Assembly (NCBI RefSeq): GCF_009900745.1
Contig: NZ_WXVU01000014.1
Coordinates: 98,027-162,026 of the forward strand
Length of the DNA: 64,000 bases
From: Chryseobacterium sp. c4a
GTDB taxonomy: Bacteria > Bacteroidota > Bacteroidia > Flavobacteriales > Weeksellaceae
Direction: 5' to 3'
Part shown: positions 16,235 through 23,515 of the stretch, piece by piece
How positions within the stretch are numbered: position 1 is the first letter of the stretch
Layout of the letters: each line of letters starts with the position of its first letter
The notes under the pieces: generated by a model
Databases searched by the model: none
What the model saw: only the letters and a program-made list of their open reading frames with translations
Told to the model about the DNA's origin: nothing
Program-made: the position numbers and the translations under genes

Positions 16235-16981
16235 TCACCTGCTTAACATATCTCCATTTCTTCCTTTTTCATCAGGATATAATGAGGGAAGCAGATCGCT
16301 CTGCCAGAATTCATTGGTATTAATATCCATGATGGATAGAGCTCCTGTAAAGGCTGCCCCGGTATCCATATTCCAGATATTGGCTTTATTGGTTGGGACT
16401 TTACTTCCAATATACAGTGTTGGAGTATGCCCGATAAATATTTCCTTGTAAAGAAGCAGTCTTTTAGGATAAAGTACAGAGTGTTTTTCCAGTTTTTTAT
16501 CCATAGCCACAGCAGTTTCCCACAGGGTTCTGTCCCAACGGTAATTGCTGGAATATACTTCTTTTTCCGGGCCATGCATGGAAGAATATTCGGCATGAAT
16601 GAACAAACGATTCTGATCATCAACGTGATAGCTTTTCATACGCTGGAAAAACTCAAGATGTACTTCCTGATCTTCCGGAGAATAACTCTCATAACTGTCT
16701 ACCGTACTTTTTCCGCCATTAGAAAGCCAGACACCCGGCCCTTGTCCGCGGGCTAGCCAGTCTTCACACCAAACATCATGATTTCCTTTGATAAAAATAC
16801 ATTCGTTTTTTTCGGAAAGTTCTATTAAAGACTGAATAACCTGAGAAGACTCGCTCCAGCCATCTACATAATCTCCAAGAAAAATTAATCTGTCATTCGG
16901 GGTAACCTCAGCTCTTTCCAGTATCTGCTGCAATGCCTTAGCTCCGCCGTGAATATCTCCTATTACTAATGTTCTGTTCAT
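16235..16981 (-). CDS. PPP-family metallophosphoesterase
   Basis: 248 aa. The dinuclear metal motifs of PPP phosphatases are present: GDIHGG (8-13), GDYVDG (36-41), GNHD (66-69), and two later histidines (FIHAEY and FIGHTP). The family includes protein Ser/Thr phosphatases and Ap4A hydrolases; which one cannot be told. It lies at the left end of the ADP-ribose island on the same strand, but a hairpin (17007-17031) separates it from kptA. PPP enzymes are sometimes linked to RNA end repair, which would fit the neighbouring RNA 2'-phosphotransferase; this is inference. Confidence 0.8.
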   Translation of the reverse strand: MNRTLVIGDIHGGAKALQQILERAEVTPNDRLIFLGDYVDGWSESSQVIQSLIELSEKNECIFIKGNHDVWCEDWLARGQGPGVWLSNGGKSTVDSYESYSPEDQEVHLEFFQRMKSYHVDDQNRLFIHAEYSSMHGPEKEVYSSNYRWDRTLWETAVAMDKKLEKHSVLYPKRLLLYKEIFIGHTPTLYIGSKVPTNKANIWNMDTGAAFTGALSIMDINTNEFWQSDLLPSLYPDEKGRNGDMLSR

Positions 16982-17006
16982 TTCATGCTTTAGTTGGTGA
17001 AAAGAT

Positions 17007-17031
17007 AAGCCATTATCTTTACATAATGGCT
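17007..17031 (-). terminator. Probable terminator at the end of the ADP-ribose operon
   Basis: GCCATTAT (17009-17016) and ATAATGGC (17023-17030) pair over 8 bp, with TTATCTTTT following on the minus strand. It lies about 32 bases past the kptA stop. Confidence 0.55.
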
Positions 17032-17062
17032 CTGTTTTACTTCAATACTGTTGTTTTTTTTA

Positions 17063-17605
17063 TTACTTTGAAATGTATTTCGGATCTACAAACTCTGTAA
17101 GCCATACTCCGTTGGCAGATTGATAAAATTCAATGCCATCTTCAAACATTTTTCCTGTTCTGATGGTTAGAATTATAGGTTTTCCGTGTCTCATTCCTAC
17201 TTTTGTAGCGGTCTCTTTATCAGCACTTAAATGTACATGCTGACGGGTTCTTCTTTCAATTCCTTTTTCTAGAATGGAAGAAATATTGGCTTCTGCCGTA
17301 CCATGATACAAGAAATCAGGAGGCTGTACAGCTTTCAAGGCTAAATCTATATCAATAGAATGTCCCTGACTTGCTCTGATTTTGGTTTTATCATCATTAA
17401 AGGCAAATCTTTTTTTATTATTGGTTTCTACGACCTCATCTAATTCTTCAAAAGAAAAATATACTCTTTTTTTCGCTGATTTTGTTCTCAGCTCTTCTAC
17501 ATCTGCCCAGCCGTTTTCATCTAGTTTTAATCCGATAGTCTCGGGTTGATGCCTCAAAATGAGGCTTAAAAATTTACTTATTCTTTTTGTTTCTATTTCG
17601 TTCAT
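17063..17605 (-). CDS. kptA: RNA 2'-phosphotransferase (Tpt1/KptA)
   Basis: 180 aa. It transfers an internal RNA 2'-phosphate to NAD+, giving ADP-ribose 1'',2''-cyclic phosphate. Motifs: SKFLSLILRHQPETIGLKLDENGWADVEEL (winged-helix half with catalytic R-H), RASQGHS, LYHGTA, RQHVHLS, and VWLTEF in the ART-fold half. Length is normal for the family. It is the last gene of the long run from 25832, 15 bases after the gene at 17621. Its product is precisely what a macrodomain could hydrolyse, so its presence beside two macrodomains is coherent. Bacterial substrates are not established. Confidence 0.9.
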   Translation of the reverse strand: MNEIETKRISKFLSLILRHQPETIGLKLDENGWADVEELRTKSAKKRVYFSFEELDEVVETNNKKRFAFNDDKTKIRASQGHSIDIDLALKAVQPPDFLYHGTAEANISSILEKGIERRTRQHVHLSADKETATKVGMRHGKPIILTIRTGKMFEDGIEFYQSANGVWLTEFVDPKYISK

Positions 17606-17620
17606 TGGTTTTTGTTTTAA

Positions 17621-18100
17621 TTAAGCATTATAAAATTCCGGGGAAAATGTTACTATAAACCCTGTTGTTTTGGTGATCTCATCCGCATATTGATCAAAAT
17701 AATAGATCTCTGGTGATATTGCAAGTGTTACAAATGATTTTTTATATAAATAAACCCATAACCCAGCTTCTGCTGGCCCTCTTCCTTTTAACATATTTTG
17801 AATTTCTATTCCATTGATCTTATTCAGAGGTATTAATAAAGTTCTCTTTTGATCTGAAAATCCCAACAGGCTATTTTGATTATCTATCCAAAGTAAGGGC
17901 TGATCCTTTAAAATATTCAAAACTTCATCCGGTGTATGAAATGCATAATCCGGAGAATAATGAACATTACAGTTTTCTATTTCCAACGCTTTATTGATTT
18001 CAATTCTTCCTTTATATTTCTTCAGAGGAAAATTCGAAATATCATTCTCTGGATCTGACTTGGAAAATATATCGGAAATTATTTTTAGGAAAGACTTCAT
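17621..18100 (-). CDS. Hypothetical protein of the ADP-ribose island
   Basis: 159 aa, no signal peptide or transmembrane segment. I do not recognise a family. Features: polar N-terminus, then alternating strands (GRIEINKALEIENCNVHYSPDYAFHTPDEVLNIL), a DNQNSLLGFSDQKRTLLIPLNKINGIEIQ core, and an aromatic C-terminal region (LWVYLYKKSFVTLAISPEIYYFDQYADEI). The start codon overlaps the stop of the ADP-ribosylglycohydrolase by four bases, so the two are coupled. This tight link makes a role in the same pathway likely. Confidence 0.65.
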   Translation of the reverse strand: MKSFLKIISDIFSKSDPENDISNFPLKKYKGRIEINKALEIENCNVHYSPDYAFHTPDEVLNILKDQPLLWIDNQNSLLGFSDQKRTLLIPLNKINGIEIQNMLKGRGPAEAGLWVYLYKKSFVTLAISPEIYYFDQYADEITKTTGFIVTFSPEFYNA

Positions 18101-19044
18101 TGATTTATTGAGTATTTATTACTTAGCTTTTCGCATAGTTTTTCGATATCATCTTTTCGCACCAGTTCATCAACCCATTGCTGCGGAATATTTTCAAATC
18201 CATAATAGATTCCTGCCAACCCTCCTGTAATCGCTGCAGTAGTATCTGTATCTTCGCCCAGATTTACGGCCTTCAATACTGCTTCAGAATAGCTTTCTGA
18301 GTTTAAAAAGCACCATAGAGAGGCTTCCAGGCTATGGAGAACATAACCACTTCCCCTTATTTCATCTTCTGGATAACCTGAAATATCATTTTTTAAAACT
18401 CTATGAAAGAGTTCAACTTCATTTAGGCTAAACCATTGTTTTTCTGAATATTCCAGGGCTACCTTTTGTATATGCGTATATGCTTCCGTTTTATTTTTTC
18501 CTTTTATTAGCTGAATCGCAAAAATCACATAGATAAAACATGAAAAAACAGATCGGAAGTGTCCATGAGTAATCGTGGAGACTTCCTTTACCGTTTGATA
18601 AATTTTTTCAATATTTTCTTCATCTTTTAAATAAAATGCTAGCGGAAGAATTCTCATCAAAGATCCGTTCCCATTATCTTCTTCAAAAATACTTCCTGAA
18701 AATCTGGCACTCTCTCCTTTAATCAGTCTTGTAATAGCTTCTCTTGTAGTTACTCCAATATCGAAAAGTCTTCCGTGAGCAGTCCAGTGGCCATATCTCA
18801 CCCATTTTACAAAGCTTTGCCCTATCTTTTCCAGATTATAGCCTTTTGTAAGTACCTCAGCAAGGCAGAGCGTTAGAGAGCTATCATCACTCCACGTTCC
18901 TTTGGGTTGACTATGTGATCCAAATTCCTGCATTTCTGTAACAGGAAACTTTTTCAGATAATCTCTATCTTTAAATTCTACAGGAACTCCAAGGGCATCA
19001 CCAATGCATACTCCCATTATTCCTGCCTTTACTTTATTTTCCAT
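18097..19044 (-). CDS. ADP-ribosylglycohydrolase (DraG/ARH family)
   Basis: 315 aa. Mg2+-dependent hydrolase that removes ADP-ribose from arginine, serine or thymidine-type acceptors, depending on subfamily. Seen: GVCIGDALGVPVEF at the N-terminus, the metal motif TWSDDSSLTLCLAE (about 52-65), and the C-terminal metal motif GEDTDTTAAITGGLAGIYYG (about 267-286). All acidic ligands are retained, so it should be active. It overlaps the next gene by four bases and touches the sirtuin stop by one base. Acceptor specificity is not deducible from the sequence. Confidence 0.9.
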   Translation of the reverse strand: MENKVKAGIMGVCIGDALGVPVEFKDRDYLKKFPVTEMQEFGSHSQPKGTWSDDSSLTLCLAEVLTKGYNLEKIGQSFVKWVRYGHWTAHGRLFDIGVTTREAITRLIKGESARFSGSIFEEDNGNGSLMRILPLAFYLKDEENIEKIYQTVKEVSTITHGHFRSVFSCFIYVIFAIQLIKGKNKTEAYTHIQKVALEYSEKQWFSLNEVELFHRVLKNDISGYPEDEIRGSGYVLHSLEASLWCFLNSESYSEAVLKAVNLGEDTDTTAAITGGLAGIYYGFENIPQQWVDELVRKDDIEKLCEKLSNKYSINQ

Positions 19045-19730
19045 CAGGCAAGATTTACCAGTTTATCAAATAAAAGTTTCATCCCTTGTGTGGCGGTTTC
19101 TTTCATCACTACTGCTCTCTGTCCGTATCCAAAACCTGTTTCATTAGGATTGATAACAATTAAAAGACAGCCATCTTTAATGTTATGGATTAATCCAGCC
19201 GCAGGATATACCTGTAAAGAGGTTCCTATCACCACCAAAATATCTGAATCTTTTACCATTTCTCTGGCATCCTGATATAAAGGAACATCTTCCCCAAACC
19301 AAACTATAAATGGCCTTAATTGAGCACCATCTTCTGCTTTATCTCCTATCTTAATGTCATCTTTTTGCTCATAAACCAATCTTTTATTATTACATGAGCA
19401 TGATTTGAACAATTCTCCATGGATATGAAGGATTTTTGAAGAGCCTGCTCTTTCATGCAGATCATCGATATTCTGGGTAATGATCTGAACATCGAAATAT
19501 TTTTCCAGTTCTGCCACCAGTTTGTGGGCTTCATTAGGTTCTACTTCATGAAGCTGCCTTCTTCTCTGGTTGTAAAATTCCAATACCAAAGCTCTGTCTT
19601 TCCTCCATCCTTCCGGACTGGCCACATCGGTTACATTATGATTTTCCCAAAGACCATCTCCGTCTCTGAAAGTTTGTATTCCGCTTTCGGCACTGATTCC
19701 TGCTCCGCTTAATATGGTTAGTTTTTTCAT
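19044..19730 (-). CDS. cobB: NAD-dependent protein deacylase, class III sirtuin (CobB-type)
   Basis: 228 aa from the ATG of MKKLTILSGAG; a longer frame to 19772 adds 14 unlikely residues. NAD motifs: GAGISAESGI (9-18), FRDGDGLW, TQNIDDLHERAG (85-96), catalytic H104 (HIHGEL). Y53-x-x-R56 in FYNQRRRQL is the class III pair linked to removal of succinyl and malonyl groups. The zinc ribbon is eroded: only C111 and C113 are present and the second pair is absent (GDKAEDGAQLRPFIVWFGE). It releases nicotinamide and 2'-O-acyl-ADP-ribose, which is a substrate for the macrodomain encoded directly upstream. Confidence 0.85.
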   Translation of the reverse strand: MKKLTILSGAGISAESGIQTFRDGDGLWENHNVTDVASPEGWRKDRALVLEFYNQRRRQLHEVEPNEAHKLVAELEKYFDVQIITQNIDDLHERAGSSKILHIHGELFKSCSCNNKRLVYEQKDDIKIGDKAEDGAQLRPFIVWFGEDVPLYQDAREMVKDSDILVVIGTSLQVYPAAGLIHNIKDGCLLIVINPNETGFGYGQRAVVMKETATQGMKLLFDKLVNLA

Positions 19731-19786
19731 TGGTTTTAAATTTTTGCTTTGTACACAGTGTTTTTTAGCCACGAATATAATTGATT

Positions 19787-20302
19787 CTAAAGGGGAGATT
19801 TTAAAAGCCTTTTATAAATGTCTTCATTCTCTTCATCAAAACAGACAAAAATAACTTTCTCTATGCTATCCGACTCAAATTTTTTTATTTCATTGACCGC
19901 AATTTTCGCAGCCAATTCTTTTGGAAATTTATAGATTCCTGTACTGATATTTGGGAAAGCAATGATTTTAACGTCAATGTTTTCCGCCAACTTTAAAGAG
20001 TTTCTATAACAATCAGACAAAAGTCGAACACATTTTTCTTCATCTCCATTCCAGACTGGGCCTACCGTATGAATGACATATTTTGCAGGAAGATTTCCCG
20101 CTGTTGTCACTACTGCTTCTCCTGTATTGCATTTACCCTGTCTGTTTCTGATCGTCCTACATTCCTCCAGGATTTGCGATCCTCCTGCCCGATGAATAGC
20201 TCCATCTACACCTCCGCCTCCCAATAAGGAAGAATTGGCAGCATTGACAATAGCATCTGCTTGAATCTTTGTGATATCTCCTTTTATTATTTCAATTTTC
20301 AT
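19787..20302 (-). CDS. Macrodomain protein, O-acetyl-ADP-ribose deacetylase type
   Basis: 171 aa, a stand-alone macrodomain of the MacroD/YmdB class: GDIT (8-11), IVNAANSSLLGGGGVDGAIHRAGG (18-41), VIHTVGPVW, and the second loop NISTGIYKFP (about 118-127). The asparagine and GGGVDGAIH loop used in hydrolysis are intact. Known activities are removal of mono-ADP-ribose from acidic residues and hydrolysis of O-acyl-ADP-ribose. It sits just upstream of the sirtuin that makes O-acyl-ADP-ribose, on the same strand with a 56-base spacer. Confidence 0.92.
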   Translation of the reverse strand: MKIEIIKGDITKIQADAIVNAANSSLLGGGGVDGAIHRAGGSQILEECRTIRNRQGKCNTGEAVVTTAGNLPAKYVIHTVGPVWNGDEEKCVRLLSDCYRNSLKLAENIDVKIIAFPNISTGIYKFPKELAAKIAVNEIKKFESDSIEKVIFVCFDEENEDIYKRLLKSPL

Positions 20303-20347
20303 ATTTCTTCAAGGTATTTGAATCAGGATCAAGTATTTTAAAGGAAA

Positions 20348-20983
20348 TTACTTTAAATTCAATTTCTCATTCAGAATTTCATCCTCAAATAACAACGGTT
20401 TCTCTTCTGGAGTGACAAGTTGATCTAAGTCATCATTCAATACAAATTGGTATTGTTCCTTGACAAAATCTGAAATATTTTCAATTAAAATAATATCTTC
20501 TTTCGCAAAAGAATGGGTGAACTCATTCCTCAAACCAATTTGTATGGCTCTCCTTTCCAATTTATTTCCAAAAGGGTCATGATCCGGATCCCACTGAAGT
20601 CTCACAGAGGATTCTTTTACCTGATTCTGCCACTCCTCTCTGGATATGCCAAGATTATCATTATAGGTAGAAACTACTGCATTTTCAAGATATCTTTTGA
20701 AGGCATTCAGCTTTAAATGTATTGCCAATACATATTCTTGTCCTTCTTTTGTTCCCCAACCATTACGGTACATCATCCAAAGAAAATTGGGTTTTATCCA
20801 TGTCATTCTTTCCAGACTGAATCCACCACCAAAATATTGATTTTTAACGGCAAATTCGCCTATTCCCCTTTTATAAGACTGGTAAACCACTATTTTATCA
20901 TCGTCATATTGCGCCATGATATGATGTCCTTTTTGAGGCCATTCCTGAAGCTGGTCTTTATATTTTTTTACTTTAAGTTTCAT
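20348..20983 (-). CDS. DUF4291 protein, copy 1
   Basis: 211 aa. Family signature: KIVVYQSYKRGIGEFAVKNQ, then RMTWIKPNFLWMMYRNGWG, then RLQWDPDHDPFGNKLERRAIQIGL. These blocks recur in the second copy at 22366-22959. The activity of DUF4291 is not established. The family keeps company with NAD/ADP-ribose genes, and I recall without certainty that it has been related to the ADP-ribosyltransferase fold. The start overlaps the end of the PARG gene by four bases. No signal peptide, so cytoplasmic. Confidence 0.85.
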   Translation of the reverse strand: MKLKVKKYKDQLQEWPQKGHHIMAQYDDDKIVVYQSYKRGIGEFAVKNQYFGGGFSLERMTWIKPNFLWMMYRNGWGTKEGQEYVLAIHLKLNAFKRYLENAVVSTYNDNLGISREEWQNQVKESSVRLQWDPDHDPFGNKLERRAIQIGLRNEFTHSFAKEDIILIENISDFVKEQYQFVLNDDLDQLVTPEEKPLLFEDEILNEKLNLK

Positions 20984-21795
20984 TGTATTTCTTCAAATGG
21001 TTTCAGCATCTCTTCTTTCTTTGACAACACTGCAAAAACCACTCTTTTAAACTTGTTCTTATATTTTCCCTGGAGATATTTTTTGAACAAACCGGCAATT
21101 TCTTTTGGATCATTTTTGAATACTCCGCAGCCCCAGGCTCCTAAAATAAGGGTTTCATTTCCCTGATGTAAAGCGAGTGCAAGCATCTTATCTGTCCTGA
21201 TATCCATTGCTCCTAATATCTCTTTTTCTCTTTGAGGCTCCTGTCTCTTGACTACTCCAGCATTCACAGCTGGAGAAGTAATGAAATTACACATGACAGG
21301 TTTTTCCAGCAATTCTCCTTTATCTTTTCTGAAAACAGGAACTTTAGGGCTGTAAATCATCGTATCTGTATAAAAGCAAGAGACCATACTGCGGTGTAAT
21401 GTGTAATAATCTTCTGCCATTAACAGGCTTTCATATAATCCTGAAGTTCTTGCAAGGCTTTCTTCCTGAGCTTCAGCTCCATTGATAAATCCACCACCAG
21501 GATTTTTGGCTGAGGCAAAATTGAGGCACATTACCTTATCCTGATCTTCTTCTTTCACTAATTCTAAAATAGCTTTTAGTGAACTGCAACGCCAAGTTTC
21601 AAATTGAGTTTCAAAATGTACTTCCGGCATTGGGCCGGTAGCCAGTTCGGAAAGTTGTTCCGGAGTGAAAAGCAAAGTTTCCTTTTTACTGGTTTCCAGC
21701 TCTTTTGCTATATCTATTTTTTCGTTTTCTGTATTTATATAATATTTTCTGGCCAGGATATCTAATGTATCTTTTGCCATTCCTTTATTTGTCAT
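20980..21795 (-). CDS. TIGR02452 family, microbial-type PARG
   Basis: 271 aa. The poly(ADP-ribose) glycohydrolase signature GGG-X(n)-QEE is clear: G100-G101-G102-FINGAEA-Q110-E111-E112. N-terminal accessory helices precede a macrodomain-like core (MCLNFASAKNPGGGF ... SLARTSGLYESL ... CNFITSPAVNAG ... LILGAWGCGVFKNDP). It should cleave ADP-ribose linkages (PAR chains or mono-ADP-ribosyl groups). ATGs at residues 1 and 6 are both usable. It is followed with a 4-base overlap by DUF4291 copy 1 and preceded by a 122-base gap with an inverted repeat. Confidence 0.88.
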   Translation of the reverse strand: MTNKGMAKDTLDILARKYYINTENEKIDIAKELETSKKETLLFTPEQLSELATGPMPEVHFETQFETWRCSSLKAILELVKEEDQDKVMCLNFASAKNPGGGFINGAEAQEESLARTSGLYESLLMAEDYYTLHRSMVSCFYTDTMIYSPKVPVFRKDKGELLEKPVMCNFITSPAVNAGVVKRQEPQREKEILGAMDIRTDKMLALALHQGNETLILGAWGCGVFKNDPKEIAGLFKKYLQGKYKNKFKRVVFAVLSKKEEMLKPFEEIQ

Positions 21796-21858
21796 GATTG
21801 TTTTTTGTTTTTGGCCACGGATTTATTAGTTTATTTATCATTTAAAAACTCATCATAA

Positions 21859-21911
21859 TCCTGCATTCGTGGCATTATTCATTTAATTCTTTTTAGCCCA
21901 CGAATGCAGGA
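21859..21911. repeat. 14-bp inverted repeat inside the island operon
   Basis: TCCTGCATTCGTGG (21859-21872) and CCACGAATGCAGGA (21898-21911) are perfect complements with a 25-base loop. Related fragments (CCACG, ATTCGTGGC) occur at 19770, 21811 and 21930, so it may be a small dispersed repeat. No T-tract follows. It lies in the largest gap of the 17-25.8 kb gene run and could be a processing or attenuation site. Confidence 0.6.
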
Positions 21912-21917
21912 ATGTTT

Positions 21918-22355
21918 TTACAATCCTAGGGAATTCGTGGCGTTTGTTTTTAAAGTCTTTACCAGACTTTCTATTTCAGTATGAGAGGATCCTTTAAAAT
22001 CGTTTCCTACATATACTTTGATAACCTTTATATTTCCAATAATGGCTTGGTTGAATGTCTCCAACTCTTCTGATGGCACCCACAATTCATTATGATTTCT
22101 TGCTCCTACATTCTGTGCCGGATAGTGGTTAGCAACTTCTTCAGAAACATCAAAACATGTTACAAAACCAAGATAGTTTCCAAATTCATCTCTGGTATTC
22201 CATTTCTCAGCAATTTCTGAAGCATAGTCTTCATCCAAAACCGGATAAAAGATGGGCTGCCATTCCAGTCTTGGAGGAAATTTTTTATATCCATTCTCAA
22301 CAATGAGCATCATTTCCTTTTCTCCTACCGGTCTGTAAAGTTTTATTGTTTTCAT
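21918..22355 (-). CDS. Small ART-like protein (annotated elsewhere as ADP-ribosylation/crystallin J1)
   Basis: 145 aa starting MKTIKLYRPVGEKEMMLIVENGYKKFPPR. The KLYRPVG entry, QPIFYPVLDEDYASEIAEKWN, FVTCFDVS and the late NELWVPSEELETFN resemble a compact family that I recall being labelled ADP-ribosylation/crystallin J1; the true function is unknown. The pattern (substrate entering at a tyrosine/arginine, a mid Y.A...W, and a late E-L-W-x-P-x-E-E-L) is compatible with a small ADP-ribosyltransferase-type fold, but this is inference. It is 10 bases downstream of DUF4291 copy 2, in the same operon. Confidence 0.65.
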   Translation of the reverse strand: MKTIKLYRPVGEKEMMLIVENGYKKFPPRLEWQPIFYPVLDEDYASEIAEKWNTRDEFGNYLGFVTCFDVSEEVANHYPAQNVGARNHNELWVPSEELETFNQAIIGNIKVIKVYVGNDFKGSSHTEIESLVKTLKTNATNSLGL

Positions 22356-22365
22356 TTTTAAAATC

Positions 22366-22959
22366 TTAATTTGATCCTATCCTGCGAGCAATTTCGTTAG
22401 ATAGCGGATATATTTTTTCTACAGGTAATAGTTTTTTTGCTTTATCATATTCCCCCTGCTTGGTAAGATTTAAAATCTTTTTAACCAATGGTGAATAGTC
22501 TTCTATTTTTACAATCCAATCTTCATTAAATTCTTCAATCAGAAATCGACTGATTCCTACCTGAATGGAACGATATTCCAGCTTGTTACCTTTGATATTT
22601 CTTTCGGGATCCCATTGTACGTATACTTTGGCTTTTTCAAACTCCTCTTCCCATATTCCGGGCTTAGGATATACCCTTTTCTCAGGAGAAGTTAAAATTG
22701 CCAGTTCCAGAGCTTTTTCCCATGCTTCTCTTTTGATGTGAATCGCAAGAGTACATTCCTGATTGGATTTCTGCCCGTAATTACTTCGCTCCATCATCCA
22801 TAAAAAAGAAGGCTTAATCCAGGTCATTCTGCTAAATGAAAAAGGAGCACTAAATTTCTGATTTTCTACCGCAGCTTTTGCAATGGACTTGTTATAAGCC
22901 TGATATACAACAATCGTATCACGGGTATAATCTGCTCTTATTTCAAATTCTTTCATCAC
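22366..22959 (-). CDS. DUF4291 protein, copy 2
   Basis: 197 aa, paralogue of 20348-20983. It shares TIVVYQAYNKSIAKAAVENQ, RMTWIKPSFLWMM, and VQWDPERNIKGNKLEYRSIQVGI. The copies are clearly diverged outside these blocks, so this is an old duplication, not a recent repeat. A second ATG one codon in is an equally good start. It lies three bases downstream of the macrodomain gene at 22963, so the two are coupled. Function unknown. Confidence 0.85.
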   Translation of the reverse strand: MMKEFEIRADYTRDTIVVYQAYNKSIAKAAVENQKFSAPFSFSRMTWIKPSFLWMMERSNYGQKSNQECTLAIHIKREAWEKALELAILTSPEKRVYPKPGIWEEEFEKAKVYVQWDPERNIKGNKLEYRSIQVGISRFLIEEFNEDWIVKIEDYSPLVKKILNLTKQGEYDKAKKLLPVEKIYPLSNEIARRIGSN

Positions 22960-22962
22960 TTA

Positions 22963-23439
22963 TTAATCAAAATCATACACATATACCTCAATATTATTTT
23001 CAAGCAAGGTTTTTCCGATGATTGGTTCTATTTGTTCCCACTTTCCTCCGGCTAGTCCACATCCGATTCTTGGCATATGAACACTTGCATTGAGTTTTAA
23101 AGCTTCATGGGCAAGTGTTTCCAGGCCTTTTTCTATGGCTTCATATCGAACAGGAACTCCGTTGCTTCCTGTTTTCATTCCTTTTTGCCCGATCATATTG
23201 GCTACATACACATATTTTTCAACCTGCACGATTTGAATTTCACCCAGAGCAAAATTATTTTCACTTCTGAAGCGATGCCAGTTTCTGTACTCTTTTTCCG
23301 GTTCTTTCCATCTTTTAGAAATCGCCAGTACAAAGCCTTTTCCCCAGCCTCCCAGATCATTACAGATATGGGCAATGATCTTTACTCCTTTTGCCTGTGG
23401 AACAGTAGCGTCTCCTTTTAAATAGTGTATCGTTTTCAT
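22963..23439 (-). CDS. Macrodomain protein, ALC1/TARG1/Poa1-like
   Basis: 158 aa. GDAT (9-12), IIAHICNDLGGWGKGFVLAISKRW (21-44), and the C-terminal loop MPRIGCGLAGGKWEQIEPII place it in the macrodomain class of TARG1 and yeast Poa1p, different from the MacroD-type protein at 19787. In TARG1 an aspartate after IGCGL is catalytic; here it is alanine, so hydrolysis of protein-linked ADP-ribose by the TARG1 mechanism is doubtful. Hydrolysis of ADP-ribose 1''-phosphate, as for Poa1p, or simple binding, remains possible and would link it to KptA. Confidence 0.88.
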   Translation of the reverse strand: MKTIHYLKGDATVPQAKGVKIIAHICNDLGGWGKGFVLAISKRWKEPEKEYRNWHRFRSENNFALGEIQIVQVEKYVYVANMIGQKGMKTGSNGVPVRYEAIEKGLETLAHEALKLNASVHMPRIGCGLAGGKWEQIEPIIGKTLLENNIEVYVYDFD

Positions 23440-23515
23440 TGTGATCTATTCTTAATTCATTATTTACCTCTTCATTCTATTCCTCCCTTAAATATAAAAT
23501 CTTTATCTGAAGGTA

